DNA of 64,000 bases from assembly GCA_037178625.1 (NCBI GenBank), contig CM074134.1:2480001-2544000 (forward strand), read 5' to 3'. Below, piece after piece: positions 1-9,903 of this stretch (position 1 is its first letter; each line of letters starts with the position of its first letter). This DNA comes from Skeletonema tropicum (lineage: Eukaryota > Bacillariophyta > Thalassiosirophyceae > Thalassiosirales > Thalassiosiraceae). Under the pieces are notes generated by a model. The model searched no databases. It was not told where the DNA came from and saw only the letters and a program-made list of their open reading frames with translations. The position numbers and the translations under genes are program-made.

Positions 1-2020
1 TAGTGTGACTTGTCATGCTTGATTGGATCTGTCGGTTTGCTTGCTGAAGTTCAAACTTGAGCTCGTTAGACAGCTTCATGAGCTGATCTCTTTCTTGTAA
101 CAAAGCATCAATTTCATCTGTGGCTTCCTCGAGCCTTGATATTAGTTGCTGCTCTTGCATGGACGGAACATCTTCATTGTTTTGCCTTGTAGGATGCTGG
201 TATGAATTATTTACTTGACTCTCATGACGCAACTGATCGATCATTTGAAGCAGCTCTTGATTCTTTGAACGCAAGAATGACAGCTCATCGTACTTTGTCG
301 ATCTTACGTTGCTTGTATTCAGTAGCAAATCTAAATATTCTCTACACAATGATAGCTGCCGTTCTAGGATATTCTCCCTCGATAACTCAGCAGGTGGCTC
401 ATCTGATACGGCTGACTCGACCGATTCACGCATCATTGTAATGATCTCTTTCAGGGCCTTGTTCTCGTCTTTGAGCTTTTGAATGTCTTGAGTAGCATGT
501 TCAGTCTTTGCGACTTCATCTTCATTGTGATGACTATGCCTCTGCTTTTGCTGATGCGAATGCATTAGATCTTGTTCCAATCGAAAGTTATCACGCTGCA
601 GGAGAAGAATCCTCGATCTCAAGTTATTGCATTCACTTGAGAGAGTATTCAGATCATTTTGAGCCGTCTGAACAATTGCATTGGCTTCATCTTTGGCGGA
701 GGCAAGCTTCCGTTCGTAAACATTAATCTTTTCGGAATGAAGCCTATCGTTTCGTTCGATTAGTTGCTTTGCCTGCGTAGTGCAAGCTTGTCTCTCCTGT
801 TCCAAATGCGCACTATGCTGCTTTTCCTCGGTCAATTTTTGCATGAGAGTTGTGCACTTAGCTTCAATGCTTTCGTTCGTCTCTTGCAGCTTGCCAATGG
901 TAGCGGCTTGCTTCTTGTTCTCGGATGTAAGGTCGTCTACGATGATCCGCTGCTTCTCATTCTCAGCGACTAATGCTTTGTGCTCATTCGTCACGTCAGT
1001 CATTTGTCGTTTGAGAAGCTCATTGCAAGCAGTCAACTCGTTGATGCGACTACTGAACTCACTCTTGCTCATATCGACTGTGTCTATTATCTTCATTTGA
1101 TCCTTGCACTTGACTTCAAGAGATTTGTTCATCAATTTGTAGTGATCGACTTCATCTCTGAAATGGCTATTCTCATTACCAGTCTCATGGACAGCCCTTT
1201 TCAATCGTTCATTTTCTTTCATTAGCCTGGATACTTGGTCAGATATGTCTGCCATTTCTCTTGCGTGAACACGATTTACTTCGCTTGCCACGTCTTCAAA
1301 GGTATCTTCCATATCCTTCATGTTGCGTAAATTATCCTTTATGGCACTCTCCTTCTCACCCAAGATTCGACGGAGCTCTGAATTCTCCTCTAATAACTCT
1401 TTGCACTGTGATTTGGTAGATGCTAGAGAGTGTTCAATCTCCTCATCTGCAGCGGTGGCAAATTGTTCACGTGCTTCATTCCAAATTTCCTTGGCAGCTT
1501 CATCCATCTTTCGCTCCAAAGTGTCAATCTCTGATTGGTGACGCTCCTCCGCTTTTGCCAGTTGTTGCTTCATTTTCTCTTCAGCTAATTTCATATCGCA
1601 ATCTTTACTGTAGACGACTGCCTCGTAATGAGCTGCAAGCTTTTCATGCTGCCTCTCCAATTCACTCTCAAGCACTAACTTCACCTCCTCCTTGAGTGAG
1701 TCCTCTCTCCTGATCCAATGCTGCTCCATCTCCTCAGATGCAGCTGCAAAGATTTCAGCCTGTCGTTGCTCCAGATACTGTTCCATTTCTTTCATTGCTT
1801 GTTGGATTCTCGCGTCCGCTTCCATCTCTACTTCCTGCGTAATTCTTTTGATGGTATCCTCGCAGTCCCTCCGAATCTTCTCAATTTCTCTTTCCTTACG
1901 CTGCGTCTCTTGTTTGGCTTCGTATTCACGCTGCAGAGCTGCCTCATTAGCGAGCGATTTTATTCTACTCAACTCGGTCTCCTTGTCATTGATAAGCTGC
2001 TGTAGATGTGAGGGATTCAT
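1..2020 (-). CDS. Long coiled-coil protein (3' end beyond window)
   Basis: An uninterrupted minus-strand reading frame runs from an ATG at 2018-2020 to the first base of the window, giving at least 673 codons without a stop. The protein is almost entirely charged heptad-like sequence, rich in Glu, Lys, Gln, Arg and Leu (for example MNPSHLQQLINDKETELSRI at the N-terminus), so it is predicted to form an extended coiled coil. I see no enzymatic motif. Similar compositions occur in centrosomal, ciliary and golgin-type proteins, but composition alone does not assign one. It is transcribed divergently from a Tctex1-type dynein light chain 268 bp away, which makes a cytoskeletal or ciliary role a reasonable guess and no more. 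The C-terminus lies outside the window. Confidence 0.85.
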   Translation of the reverse strand, partial: MNPSHLQQLINDKETELSRIKSLANEAALQREYEAKQETQRKEREIEKIRRDCEDTIKRITQEVEMEADARIQQAMKEMEQYLEQRQAEIFAAASEEMEQHWIRREDSLKEEVKLVLESELERQHEKLAAHYEAVVYSKDCDMKLAEEKMKQQLAKAEERHQSEIDTLERKMDEAAKEIWNEAREQFATAADEEIEHSLASTKSQCKELLEENSELRRILGEKESAIKDNLRNMKDMEDTFEDVASEVNRVHAREMADISDQVSRLMKENERLKRAVHETGNENSHFRDEVDHYKLMNKSLEVKCKDQMKIIDTVDMSKSEFSSRINELTACNELLKRQMTDVTNEHKALVAENEKQRIIVDDLTSENKKQAATIGKLQETNESIEAKCTTLMQKLTEEKQHSAHLEQERQACTTQAKQLIERNDRLHSEKINVYERKLASAKDEANAIVQTAQNDLNTLSSECNNLRSRILLLQRDNFRLEQDLMHSHQQKQRHSHHNEDEVAKTEHATQDIQKLKDENKALKEIITMMRESVESAVSDEPPAELSRENILERQLSLCREYLDLLLNTSNVRSTKYDELSFLRSKNQELLQMIDQLRHESQVNNSYQHPTRQNNEDVPSMQEQQLISRLEEATDEIDALLQERDQLMKLSNELKFELQQANRQIQSSMTSHT

Positions 2021-2055
2021 TGTGTAGTGCAGAAGACGCTCGAGCGGCGTGAGGT

Positions 2056-2140
2056 GCCAGCCACGTGCTTCTACTACCAACTTGCGGTTGATATTATCGT
2101 GCTAGCCAGCTGTGTGCTTCTACTACCAATTATCGGTTGA
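2056..2140. repeat. Two imperfect 36-bp direct repeats in divergent promoter
   Basis: A 36-base unit at 2056-2091 recurs at 2105-2140 (offset 49 bp) with about six differences; both contain GTGCTTCTACTACCAA. The pair sits between the divergent coiled-coil gene and the Tctex1 gene, so it may carry duplicated regulatory sites or may simply be a small tandem duplication. Confidence 0.6.
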
Positions 2141-2288
2141 ATTGTATCTCATTAGATTTTCAGTGCTGCGCTATCTTCCATCTATTGTACGATTCCACGT
2201 GATTCGGCGGTTTAAAATTTCACATGAATATCCAATGCCAAAACGATCGTATTATAATAGCAGCAACTACCACCTCATCTACCCTACA

Positions 2289-2790
2289 ATGACCGTCGAC
2301 ATCAAAACTATCGTCGAGCCTACCTTTCGCACAGAGCCTGATGATGAAGGCAGACTTTACCCCTCCAAAGCAAAAATCATCGCAGACGAGATTCTACGCG
2401 AGAAGCTGGAAAACAAATCTGCCGATGACGTCGAATTCGAGTTTGAGGATTTGAGCAAAGCGATCGCCGATGAAGTGAAGGAGAAGATCAAGGCTTCGTT
2501 GAATATTCCAAGATATAAGGTGCTTGTTCAAGCCACGATTGGAACGATGAAAGACCAAGGTGTCAAGATTACGAGTAGGTGAGTGATATTGCATCCATCG
2601 CACTATTCATTTTCTTCTTGTCCTCTCTACGTCTTGATTCGTCTCATATAATTCAAATTCATTTATCCATCCTTTCTCGATCTCGAGCAGATGCCTTTGG
2701 GACACCAGCACAGACAACTACGCAACTGCTTCCTTTCAAAATGAGTTCATTTTTGCATCCGTACTTGTCTTTTTCCTCTACACTGACTGA
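2289..2790 (+). CDS. Tctex1-family dynein light chain (2 exons)
   Basis: Exon 1 is 2289-2578 and exon 2 is 2691-2790, with a 112-bp intron (donor GTGAGT at 2579, acceptor CAG ending 2690). The join restores an Arg codon and gives about 129 residues. The C-terminal half matches the Tctex1/DYNLT fold: YKVLVQATIG, GVKITSRCLWD, DNYATASFQNEFIF and a final hydrophobic strand. Family members bind dynein intermediate chains; the DYNLT2B/TCTEX1D2 subgroup belongs to the retrograde intraflagellar-transport dynein, and the extended N-terminus before the core resembles that subgroup. An in-frame ATG at 2112 would add 59 unlike residues; the ATG at 2289 (MTVDIKTIVEP) is preferred. It is convergent with SPO11 and divergent from the coiled-coil gene. 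Confidence 0.9.
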
Positions 2791-2929
2791 TAGATTGATA
2801 GAAAGAAAAAGAGAGGATGACTGCCGACATCATTGTAGCTAGACGAAGCCTGCTTCACCGCTTGATGCAGATGCAGTGATAGTAGCATAGAATTGGTAAT
2901 CTAACATGTATTTTCCATTACAAGTCTAT

Positions 2930-4894
2930 CTATTCAAATCTAGATTGTAACTTGTTGAGCACCCAATCACCAAGAAAGTCTGCACCCAGCCAATAAAGTG
3001 ATTCAATTTCAACTTTGTACTTCATTTCCTCTGCCACCTCATCCTTTTCGTCTTCATCCAGATAGGGACTCATTTCATCAGTCAACGAATCCATTCTTTT
3101 CCTGTCCAAATCAGTGAGTGCTTGAAAGACGGTATTAGGAAGTCTATGCTTCTCGTGTAACTCTTTAAAGCAAGTGGGCCGTAAACCCATCCATTCGATA
3201 GGCACGCTGTAGCGGTAATTACCATCTACTCCCATTCTATCTCCAGCACAAAAGTAGACCGATAGGACCGATATACCATAGGGGTTCATGTCACATAGTC
3301 CAAGCACAGGCAAGTCCAATTCCTCATGAAGTGTCTTTACCAGCGCTCGAGTACACAAATCGGGAAACCCTTTCCCAGTCACCATGATGCAAGGAAATCG
3401 ATCGTACAGTCTCTCTTCGGAGAGCCGATTGAACACGCCCTCCTTCTCAATGACGAGGATGCACTTGGCATCTTTCGAACTCACACTGATTTCCACACCC
3501 TGTTCATTCCGTCCTTCTTCGTCTCGTTCAATCCACTCTCTTGTAATAGGCAAACCTTGGATAGATGAGAGAGCCGTACCATCAATCGTTCCACTAACAT
3601 CCTTCCCCGAAGGCAAAGTTCCTCGACGAGTAATCTCCACACATCCACAGAACCACCCCTTGGGACTTGCCGACAATCCCAATGATCGACGTGACACACC
3701 CAACACCTTTGCCACGTCTAGAATGGTACGATCACATTCACTCTGACTACGAAAGTGTGTCACAAATACGTAGTATACTTCACGTGTCGTGGTGGTACGC
3801 ATCGATAGTAAAAGCTGATGAATGAATGAGAGCACGAGGCAGATTGACGTAAACGTCCGACACTGCCCAATGTTTGACCATGCTCTGCAAAAGTTTTGAT
3901 CGCCATTCTCATTTAGATTTGAGACAATGATATCTCGTGCATCATCGTCAGAGAAAGCATCGTCTTCGTCGTCATTGCTGGAAGATGATCCTTTGTACCC
4001 CGTGATCTGAGGCGCCTCCATCTTATCAAGCATGGCAAAGATGCGCTCCATGAGCACTTCAATTCTATGCACAACATCAAGAGATTCCGCTGACAGCTGT
4101 GGTAAATCACTTGCTTCATATTCATCTTGACTTTGTGCATCATCATCTCCATCCTGATCTTCTTGGCCAAAGTCATCATCGTCGAAATGACATTCATCAT
4201 CTGCTTCATAGCGATTGTCATCAAGTTCAAAGTCTAGCGACGGTGGATGAGGCAGCTGATGCAAATCACCAATATCAAATGGATGATATTGTTCTTCATT
4301 TAGCTGATCAGTGGTAATACCGGCGTCATGATGAAGATAATATTCATTGCTATCCATCTCCTCCTCATCTGCATCGGGATTGTTCTGTGCATAATAATCA
4401 TCGTGCATGCTCCCAACTTCATTATCACCATGATCTTCATAGCCTTCTTCGTCATAATTATCAAGAGGATATCCATCATAATTATATGCTTGCTCCTTTT
4501 CATCGTCGTAGCAATCCTCAGTTTCATGATGACCGTTAAAGTGCACGGAAGAAGCTACTTCGTCATTGTTCTCAGCCGCCAAGACGTCATCGTGATGAGT
4601 AAAATCTTGCACCTCCTGCACACCATACTTATATTCTCCATTCTCGTCAGAAATAATCACATCTTCCTCAGCGTAACAATCGAAAGACGATTGCCGATGA
4701 GAAATCTCCACGAACGAACCATCCTGCTCTTTTTCTTCGACATGATCGGACCAGCGAGATGAGGAGGATGCCGCTTGCCCCCCTGGCGGCAAGTGCTGTT
4801 CGAAGTGCCGCCGTTCCGCAATTGAGAAATGCCCTTCGTTGGTCGATGTCTGGTGATGACGGGGGTTGCGATGGATGATTTGTTGCAGTGGCAT
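2930..4894 (-). CDS. SPO11: SPO11 / topoisomerase VI A-like meiotic DNA cleavage protein
   Basis: A single-exon gene of 654 residues. The C-terminal about 390 residues carry the SPO11/TopoVIA signature: a winged-helix segment with REVYY at 371-375 (the second Tyr is the expected DNA-linking residue), a TOPRIM strand CILVIEKEGVFNRL near 478-491 and GLCDMNPYG near 532-540, then MGVDGNYRYSVPIEWMGLRP. Known function of the family is to make the meiotic double-strand breaks that start recombination. Here the first 265 residues are an unusual low-complexity extension dominated by Asp, Glu, Tyr and His. The usual DxD of TOPRIM reads D-M-N; I believe a D-x-N form also occurs in some plant SPO11 proteins, but this is from memory. 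Most SPO11 proteins are 350-450 residues, so the N-terminus is long. The start ATG is the first in frame. Confidence 0.9.
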   Translation of the reverse strand: MPLQQIIHRNPRHHQTSTNEGHFSIAERRHFEQHLPPGGQAASSSSRWSDHVEEKEQDGSFVEISHRQSSFDCYAEEDVIISDENGEYKYGVQEVQDFTHHDDVLAAENNDEVASSVHFNGHHETEDCYDDEKEQAYNYDGYPLDNYDEEGYEDHGDNEVGSMHDDYYAQNNPDADEEEMDSNEYYLHHDAGITTDQLNEEQYHPFDIGDLHQLPHPPSLDFELDDNRYEADDECHFDDDDFGQEDQDGDDDAQSQDEYEASDLPQLSAESLDVVHRIEVLMERIFAMLDKMEAPQITGYKGSSSSNDDEDDAFSDDDARDIIVSNLNENGDQNFCRAWSNIGQCRTFTSICLVLSFIHQLLLSMRTTTTREVYYVFVTHFRSQSECDRTILDVAKVLGVSRRSLGLSASPKGWFCGCVEITRRGTLPSGKDVSGTIDGTALSSIQGLPITREWIERDEEGRNEQGVEISVSSKDAKCILVIEKEGVFNRLSEERLYDRFPCIMVTGKGFPDLCTRALVKTLHEELDLPVLGLCDMNPYGISVLSVYFCAGDRMGVDGNYRYSVPIEWMGLRPTCFKELHEKHRLPNTVFQALTDLDRKRMDSLTDEMSPYLDEDEKDEVAEEMKYKVEIESLYWLGADFLGDWVLNKLQSRFE

Positions 4895-5252
4895 GGTTGA
4901 CAGTAGGGGAGAGAGCGCAGCAGGATGATTATGGTGAGCGATGGTGCGACGATCACGGCGATGATGGAGGTGACATTTTTTAGTCGAGTCAAACTAAATT
5001 GAAGAGTGCACAAAAGGGTAGAATTTTTCCATAAGTAGTAAAGCAACCCACCACAAATAGTACCCCTCCCAATTCAAGCCATCTACACAACGATCCTCGG
5101 GGGCAAATGGTTAGCCGCTCTTAGAAGCTCGTGGAAGTTCGTAAGCAATGCGATATGAGAATCAGAAGATCCTGAGACCTACAATAAGAGTTTCAACGCT
5201 GGCATATCAACATGCATTCTTTCCCCTTGCATCTACAAACTGCAACAACACC
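4895..5252. promoter_or_regulatory. Divergent promoter region SPO11 / SDR gene
   Basis: About 358 bp separate the SPO11 start and the preferred start of the SDR-like gene, so both promoters must lie here. No TATA box or recognisable operator was identified. Confidence 0.4.
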
Positions 5253-6035
5253 ATGAAGGTAGCACTGATAGGCTCAACAGGACGCGCTGGGGGTTGGGTG
5301 CTGGAGGAGTGCTTGTCACGTGGATATGACGTGACGGCATTAGTCCGTAAAGCATCGAAACTAGACGCGTACCAAGACAGAATTACAGTAGTCGAAGGAG
5401 ATGCAACGAATGCCCAAGATTTACGACGTCTCATCTATGATGGTGACGATAACACTAGTGTCCAACTTAAAGTGCAAGTTGTCATATCAACAATTGGATC
5501 ACCCAACAAGGAGATACTGGTAGTAAAGAAGGCTGCCGAAGCACTCGTTGAGGCGCTAAACGATCAATCAGCCTCATCGAATATACCGCGTATTATTTGG
5601 ATGACAAGCACTGGTATTAACGAAGCAACAGATCAAGCAAAGTCATACACGTTATTTGGTAAATCCAGTCGTTGGTTATGTGGATATGGTTTCTTCGGGT
5701 TGCTCCAGTTCAAGATATTGATTCCTTATGTAATATCACAACAGTTGTGGGATGATATGGCTCATTCCGAAACTGTTCTGCGTGAAAATGCCGTAGTGAA
5801 ACAGCAGACTGTCATTTTACGACCGGGAAACATGTATCCTGTATCAGAAGCAGCAACCTTCTCAGAACAGTGGCGTAAGGAGGGGGGAGATAATGTGGAG
5901 TATGTATTTGTTGGGGCAGAGGAGCTACCCCCTGGCAAATGGATTGTGAAACGTGCTATTGCTGCAGCCATTTGTGATCTTATTGAAGACACGTCACATG
6001 ATGGATCAGCTGTATCAGTCTTTCAAAAGAGGTGA
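5253..6035 (+). CDS. Atypical SDR / NmrA-like NAD(P)-binding protein
   Basis: The protein opens with the Rossmann nucleotide-binding signature KVALIGSTGRAGGWV (GxxGxxG), then a typical NmrA/flavin-reductase-like pattern: DVTALVRKASKL, TVVEGDATNAQDL, VVISTIGS and ILRPGNMYP. Such proteins are NAD(P)-binding oxidoreductases or redox sensors; no substrate can be inferred. An upstream in-frame ATG at 5148 adds 35 residues (MRYENQKILRPT...), which could be a targeting leader, but the ATG at 5253 directly precedes the first beta strand and gives the family's normal start. It gives 260 residues from 5253 or 295 from 5148. It is divergent from SPO11. Confidence 0.8.
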   Translation: MKVALIGSTGRAGGWVLEECLSRGYDVTALVRKASKLDAYQDRITVVEGDATNAQDLRRLIYDGDDNTSVQLKVQVVISTIGSPNKEILVVKKAAEALVEALNDQSASSNIPRIIWMTSTGINEATDQAKSYTLFGKSSRWLCGYGFFGLLQFKILIPYVISQQLWDDMAHSETVLRENAVVKQQTVILRPGNMYPVSEAATFSEQWRKEGGDNVEYVFVGAEELPPGKWIVKRAIAAAICDLIEDTSHDGSAVSVFQKR

Positions 6036-6527
6036 TTAAAATGATCTGTTACTTCAAGCACAATATGCAAGTATAAGTACATAGGGAGGAGTTGTGCAGA
6101 AAAATAAAGTGTATAGCAGTCATACCGAGCACCGAGCTCTGTTAGATTACACGTGCGTAGATACAAGATTTTTGTTCCTATTTTATCTATCAATAGCAGC
6201 GATTGGAATCAGGGAGATCGATACTGACAGATAGAGCCTGCCTACTTATTCAAGATTTCCTGCTTTAAGCCAATGAAGCTTCGCTGAACTAAATTTTTAC
6301 AAAACTTAATCTTACTCTTTTTCAAGATAACACGGCGTTTAAAGCTCGATACGAAGCTTTGAAAATCAGCTCTCCAGTTCTATCTACTTCTTTTCACCAA
6401 ATCCATCGGCCATTCAATATCATTCAATCTATTGCGCTACAATATTGGTGCAGTGCTCTAATCTGGTGCCTTGATGCTTACTTTGGCAGCAGCGTCTTAA
6501 GAGGTCTTAAGAATCAATCAAGACAAG
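6036..6527. other. Intergenic, 492 bp
   Basis: AT-rich spacer holding the 3' end of the SDR gene and the 5' region of the MYND gene. Short open frames exist but are not supported by composition or motif. No RNA gene or repeat was recognised. Confidence 0.5.
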
Positions 6528-7913
6528 ATGGGGAAGAAAAGCAAAAAGAAGTCAGGCGGCAAAATGCCGAGCAATTCAGACAGGAACAATCCTCCTATAA
6601 CCAAATCAGTTGTCACTTATGTTTCATACTGTCTGAAACTAGCCGAAGAAGAAAAGCTGCCCATTGAGAATTATTTTTCTAGACACAGGCACAGTGTGAG
6701 CTCTTGTGATGGTGATGGAGCATTTAATCTCATATCACTGTTTGTGTTGAGTCCAAGAATCACTTTTCCTGGGGCACCGGAATTTAGCGTCGTTACTACC
6801 ATCTGTATGCGTGTTCATGATAACATTCGTAGTACCATGATCCTTCCAAGTGATTGCTTTGAAAATGGAATGCTGCAGCAAAAACTGTTAGATGTTCAAG
6901 TTGGGCCTGGAAAAACTATGGATGAGTATTATGATGCATTCGTAGAGAATGTTCGAAATACTACAGGGACTGGCTTCAGGAAAGCTCCTTATGCACATTG
7001 TAAGAAGCTTGTCAACGAATGCCTACTTCGTATGAAAGCCAAGAAGAAAGTATTAGTGGGGACGGAAGAACGAACTATTGTACGTCTGTTTGGATTGGAA
7101 AGTGAGGATACTTTTCATCAGCAACAAATTCAACTTCCTCAACCGGCACCAGCGCCTGATATCGAGACTCTTTGGCTTGTCTTGAACCGGCCTGAACATT
7201 ACTTTTTTCATGTGAGCAGCGACTTGCACGACTTATTTGGTATCGATTGTGGTGAGAAAGTTATTAATCAGCAATATTTTGAGAGGTCATTGGATTGCAT
7301 TCTCGAGGATGAGTATCGACAAGAACGCCTCCCTGCAATGCTAAATCATGCGGCTAATTGGCACATGTTGGAGGCACGCGAAGAAGAGGTTGCATCGTGG
7401 TTTTTATGGGAACGTCAGCCAATGGTGTTGAACCCAATTGGACACCCCGACACTGTTGATGCGATGAGAAATAGCATTATATTGCAACTCACGATCAACA
7501 AATTCTTCTATGGACAAACAGGCGACTTGCTCTTGTGCAAATTCCCTGGCAAGGGTAACTATGGAGAGGGCATCACCAATTTCCTGTTTTATACTAAACA
7601 CATGAATCTAACAGGTAAATTGCCGCCTGCCTTTATTGTCACTGCATCTGTGGCGAAGGCTGTTGGTGCAGCTAGTAATACTGGAAACACTAGTGCTGAA
7701 AATGTCGACAGAAATGCATCTACTGATCTTGAACGTACAATGAGGAAATTGACAATTAAGAAGTCCTCCTGTGCAGTATGTGGGGTCACCCGGACTCCCA
7801 ATGGCACTCGACTCTTAGTATGTTCAAGGTGTGAAAGTGTTGCATATTGCTGTGCTAAACATCAAAAGATGCATTGGAAGTGGCACAAACAGGAGTGCAC
7901 ACTGGAGTTTTGA
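6528..7913 (+). CDS. MYND zinc-finger protein
   Basis: A single-exon protein of 461 residues. It starts with a basic Lys-rich tract (MGKKSKKKSGGK). The last about 45 residues form a MYND zinc finger: SCAVCGVTR, then VCSRCESVAYCCAKHQ, then HWKWHKQEC, which supplies the CxxC, CxxC, Cys/Cys and His/Cys zinc ligands of the family. MYND fingers mediate protein-protein contacts. The central 350 residues are not recognisable as a SET domain or other enzyme, so this is a MYND protein of unknown role. It is convergent with the PncC-NudC gene (220 bp between stops). Confidence 0.85.
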   Translation: MGKKSKKKSGGKMPSNSDRNNPPITKSVVTYVSYCLKLAEEEKLPIENYFSRHRHSVSSCDGDGAFNLISLFVLSPRITFPGAPEFSVVTTICMRVHDNIRSTMILPSDCFENGMLQQKLLDVQVGPGKTMDEYYDAFVENVRNTTGTGFRKAPYAHCKKLVNECLLRMKAKKKVLVGTEERTIVRLFGLESEDTFHQQQIQLPQPAPAPDIETLWLVLNRPEHYFFHVSSDLHDLFGIDCGEKVINQQYFERSLDCILEDEYRQERLPAMLNHAANWHMLEAREEEVASWFLWERQPMVLNPIGHPDTVDAMRNSIILQLTINKFFYGQTGDLLLCKFPGKGNYGEGITNFLFYTKHMNLTGKLPPAFIVTASVAKAVGAASNTGNTSAENVDRNASTDLERTMRKLTIKKSSCAVCGVTRTPNGTRLLVCSRCESVAYCCAKHQKMHWKWHKQECTLEF

Positions 7914-8133
7914 CTGTGGGGAGGGTCAAACCAGCATTGTGTGGTGAAGTCAGACTGAGGGTGACGTATCAAGCTTAAAATGATTACTAGGTAACACGGT
8001 CAAGACTTGCCCTCATCACGGTAGATCTAATTATTTCATAAGTAGGATACTATGTTGAACTAAGCTGCTGCCTTTGCTGGCCCTTTCCTATGCCTTCTGT
8101 GTTTTGTTACACTTGCAAATACATACCCCAATC

Positions 8134-9903
8134 TCATTCCTCAAGCCAATGATCCACTAAAGTGCGTGCCAAGACACCTTTTGAGGGTACCAGCAAGCTC
8201 CCTGTCCAGTTCCCATTTGCTTGCTGTGTCTCAACAACTTGTCTATCTAACACTGCACCCATCCTATCTGTGTCTCTAGCAGCCAAATACACATCTTCCT
8301 TCTCAAACCAACGTGCGTCTACCAACTCGTTTGGGTCAATATTTATCGACGCAAGACCATCCACTGCATTGGTTTTAGCGTGGAATCCAATCATGCAGCT
8401 TTGAGGAAAGGGCCAAGCCTGACTAGCAATGTAGTTGATACTGTGATGATTTACACGCACACCGACTTCTTCATGAACCTCTCTTGCGACAGCACTCTCC
8501 ATATTCTCACCAGGTTCCACAAAGCCAGCTAGTGCAGTATAGAGATATGATGGATGGCGAGGAGATCTTGCTAATAGAGCATGAGTTGAATCAGCGTTTG
8601 TTACAAGAACTATGATGGAAGGGTCTTGTCTTGGCCAAGCCATGTGCCCGCTGGTGCATTTTGCGCAAGTCCCACCCTGTACAAACTCCACGGGAGAACC
8701 GCACCGAGTGCAAAACCTATGACTATCTCTCCAATTGACATATGCCGTTGCAGTCAGAGCTATTTCGTTGTGAAGTGCTGATAACATCGGAGCTCGAGAC
8801 CGTGTATTTGCAAAGTATGGTGAACTACTGTTGCTGTTACTACTCGCATTTGTATCTTCGGGTAGAAACAGAGCAAAGAGCGGGGTTTGCTCGTCACCTA
8901 ATCTTCCAAGAAATGTTCTATTATCAAGTGCTTCTTTCTTAGCGTCATCTGTCTCAAATAGAGCTCCCAAGACGGGATCTTCCATAGTATGCAGTGACAA
9001 CTGATCATCTGATCCAAACATCACTTCGGATGAACCTTTCACTATGACGTGCTTCGCATCCGAGCGGTTGTAAAACTCCTTCATTGCATCCGTATCGCCT
9101 CGAAGGTGGGAAGAACGATCAAGATAGGGCTTTTCGGTGACATTAGTTGATTGGGTATTGTCTTTGTCATCCGGTTGCTCTGTTGTGATTTCAATAGCTG
9201 GATTCGCGATTTTCATGGCCATAACACATAATTCAGCAGCAGCATCAGCATAGAGCCTCATATTCAATTCTCTATCTCCATGCTTAGACAACACAAGTTT
9301 TTGAGCCAAGACTTCAACGTCATCGTGTCCACTTCGTCGTCCAGCAACTGCCAATACAGCAAAACCAGTCTTCATTCCTGCTGGATGGAACGTAGGGCCT
9401 GTAGCCCCACCCTCTGCAATAGCAAAGTCGACTTCCATGTGCTTACAATAAGAGACTGCCGCTTCTTGTGTCCACTTTACTTTTGATTGGATGTAAGCCT
9501 TCGTTTCCTCACTCAATTGTTCCTGTGCATCAATTATCATCGATCCCATTTTTGTTGAGTAATCATCATCGTCGGATGCATCAGCAGATGTGCTCTTTAG
9601 AAGTCTATCATGCAAATCTTGATCACCACAAAGTAACTTTCCGGCACGTTTAGTACTGTATGCAATTGTTCCTCCGAAATAGACTCTTGACGATCCCGGC
9701 ACGCTCATCAACGAGGAGGAAATGAGTCCTCCGCATGATGACTCGATGATGGTGCAAGTTTGAGTGGATGCTTTGAGGGTCTCTACAAGCTGTTGAAATG
9801 GCTGTGTTGCGAGTGACGATTGCGAGTCAGCACTGCTGAGTGTCCTCTTGGCATGGCGGAGTGAGAGTAGCCTTGGCTGCAATGGAGACCTTACGGCAAT
9901 CAT
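8134..9903 (-). CDS. Fused NMN amidohydrolase (PncC/CinA-C) and NADH pyrophosphatase (NudC-type Nudix)
   Basis: A single-exon protein of 589 residues with two enzyme domains. Residues about 35-235 match the CinA C-terminal/PncC domain: IIESSCGGLISSSL (nucleophile Ser expected at 55), VPGSSRVYFGGTIAYS, and AEGGATGP. PncC removes the amide of nicotinamide mononucleotide to give nicotinate mononucleotide. Residues about 310-589 match NudC/NUDT12: a zinc ribbon with Cys 398, 401, 413 and 416, a complete Nudix box from G460 to V482 (Gx5Ex7REUxEExGU), and SQAWPFPQS at 494-502, the NADH-pyrophosphatase-specific motif. That half cleaves NAD(H), or removes an NAD cap from RNA, releasing NMN(H). The two activities are consecutive, so the fusion makes metabolic sense. 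The N-terminus (MIAVRSPLQPRLLSLRHAKR) is basic and looks like a mitochondrial presequence. Confidence 0.9.
   Translation of the reverse strand: MIAVRSPLQPRLLSLRHAKRTLSSADSQSSLATQPFQQLVETLKASTQTCTIIESSCGGLISSSLMSVPGSSRVYFGGTIAYSTKRAGKLLCGDQDLHDRLLKSTSADASDDDDYSTKMGSMIIDAQEQLSEETKAYIQSKVKWTQEAAVSYCKHMEVDFAIAEGGATGPTFHPAGMKTGFAVLAVAGRRSGHDDVEVLAQKLVLSKHGDRELNMRLYADAAAELCVMAMKIANPAIEITTEQPDDKDNTQSTNVTEKPYLDRSSHLRGDTDAMKEFYNRSDAKHVIVKGSSEVMFGSDDQLSLHTMEDPVLGALFETDDAKKEALDNRTFLGRLGDEQTPLFALFLPEDTNASSNSNSSSPYFANTRSRAPMLSALHNEIALTATAYVNWRDSHRFCTRCGSPVEFVQGGTCAKCTSGHMAWPRQDPSIIVLVTNADSTHALLARSPRHPSYLYTALAGFVEPGENMESAVAREVHEEVGVRVNHHSINYIASQAWPFPQSCMIGFHAKTNAVDGLASINIDPNELVDARWFEKEDVYLAARDTDRMGAVLDRQVVETQQANGNWTGSLLVPSKGVLARTLVDHWLEE

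Noticed and set aside
202..2005. Several plus-strand frames of 70-110 codons
   Set aside because: They are opposite-strand shadows of the long coiled-coil gene, which is open for the whole interval on the minus strand.
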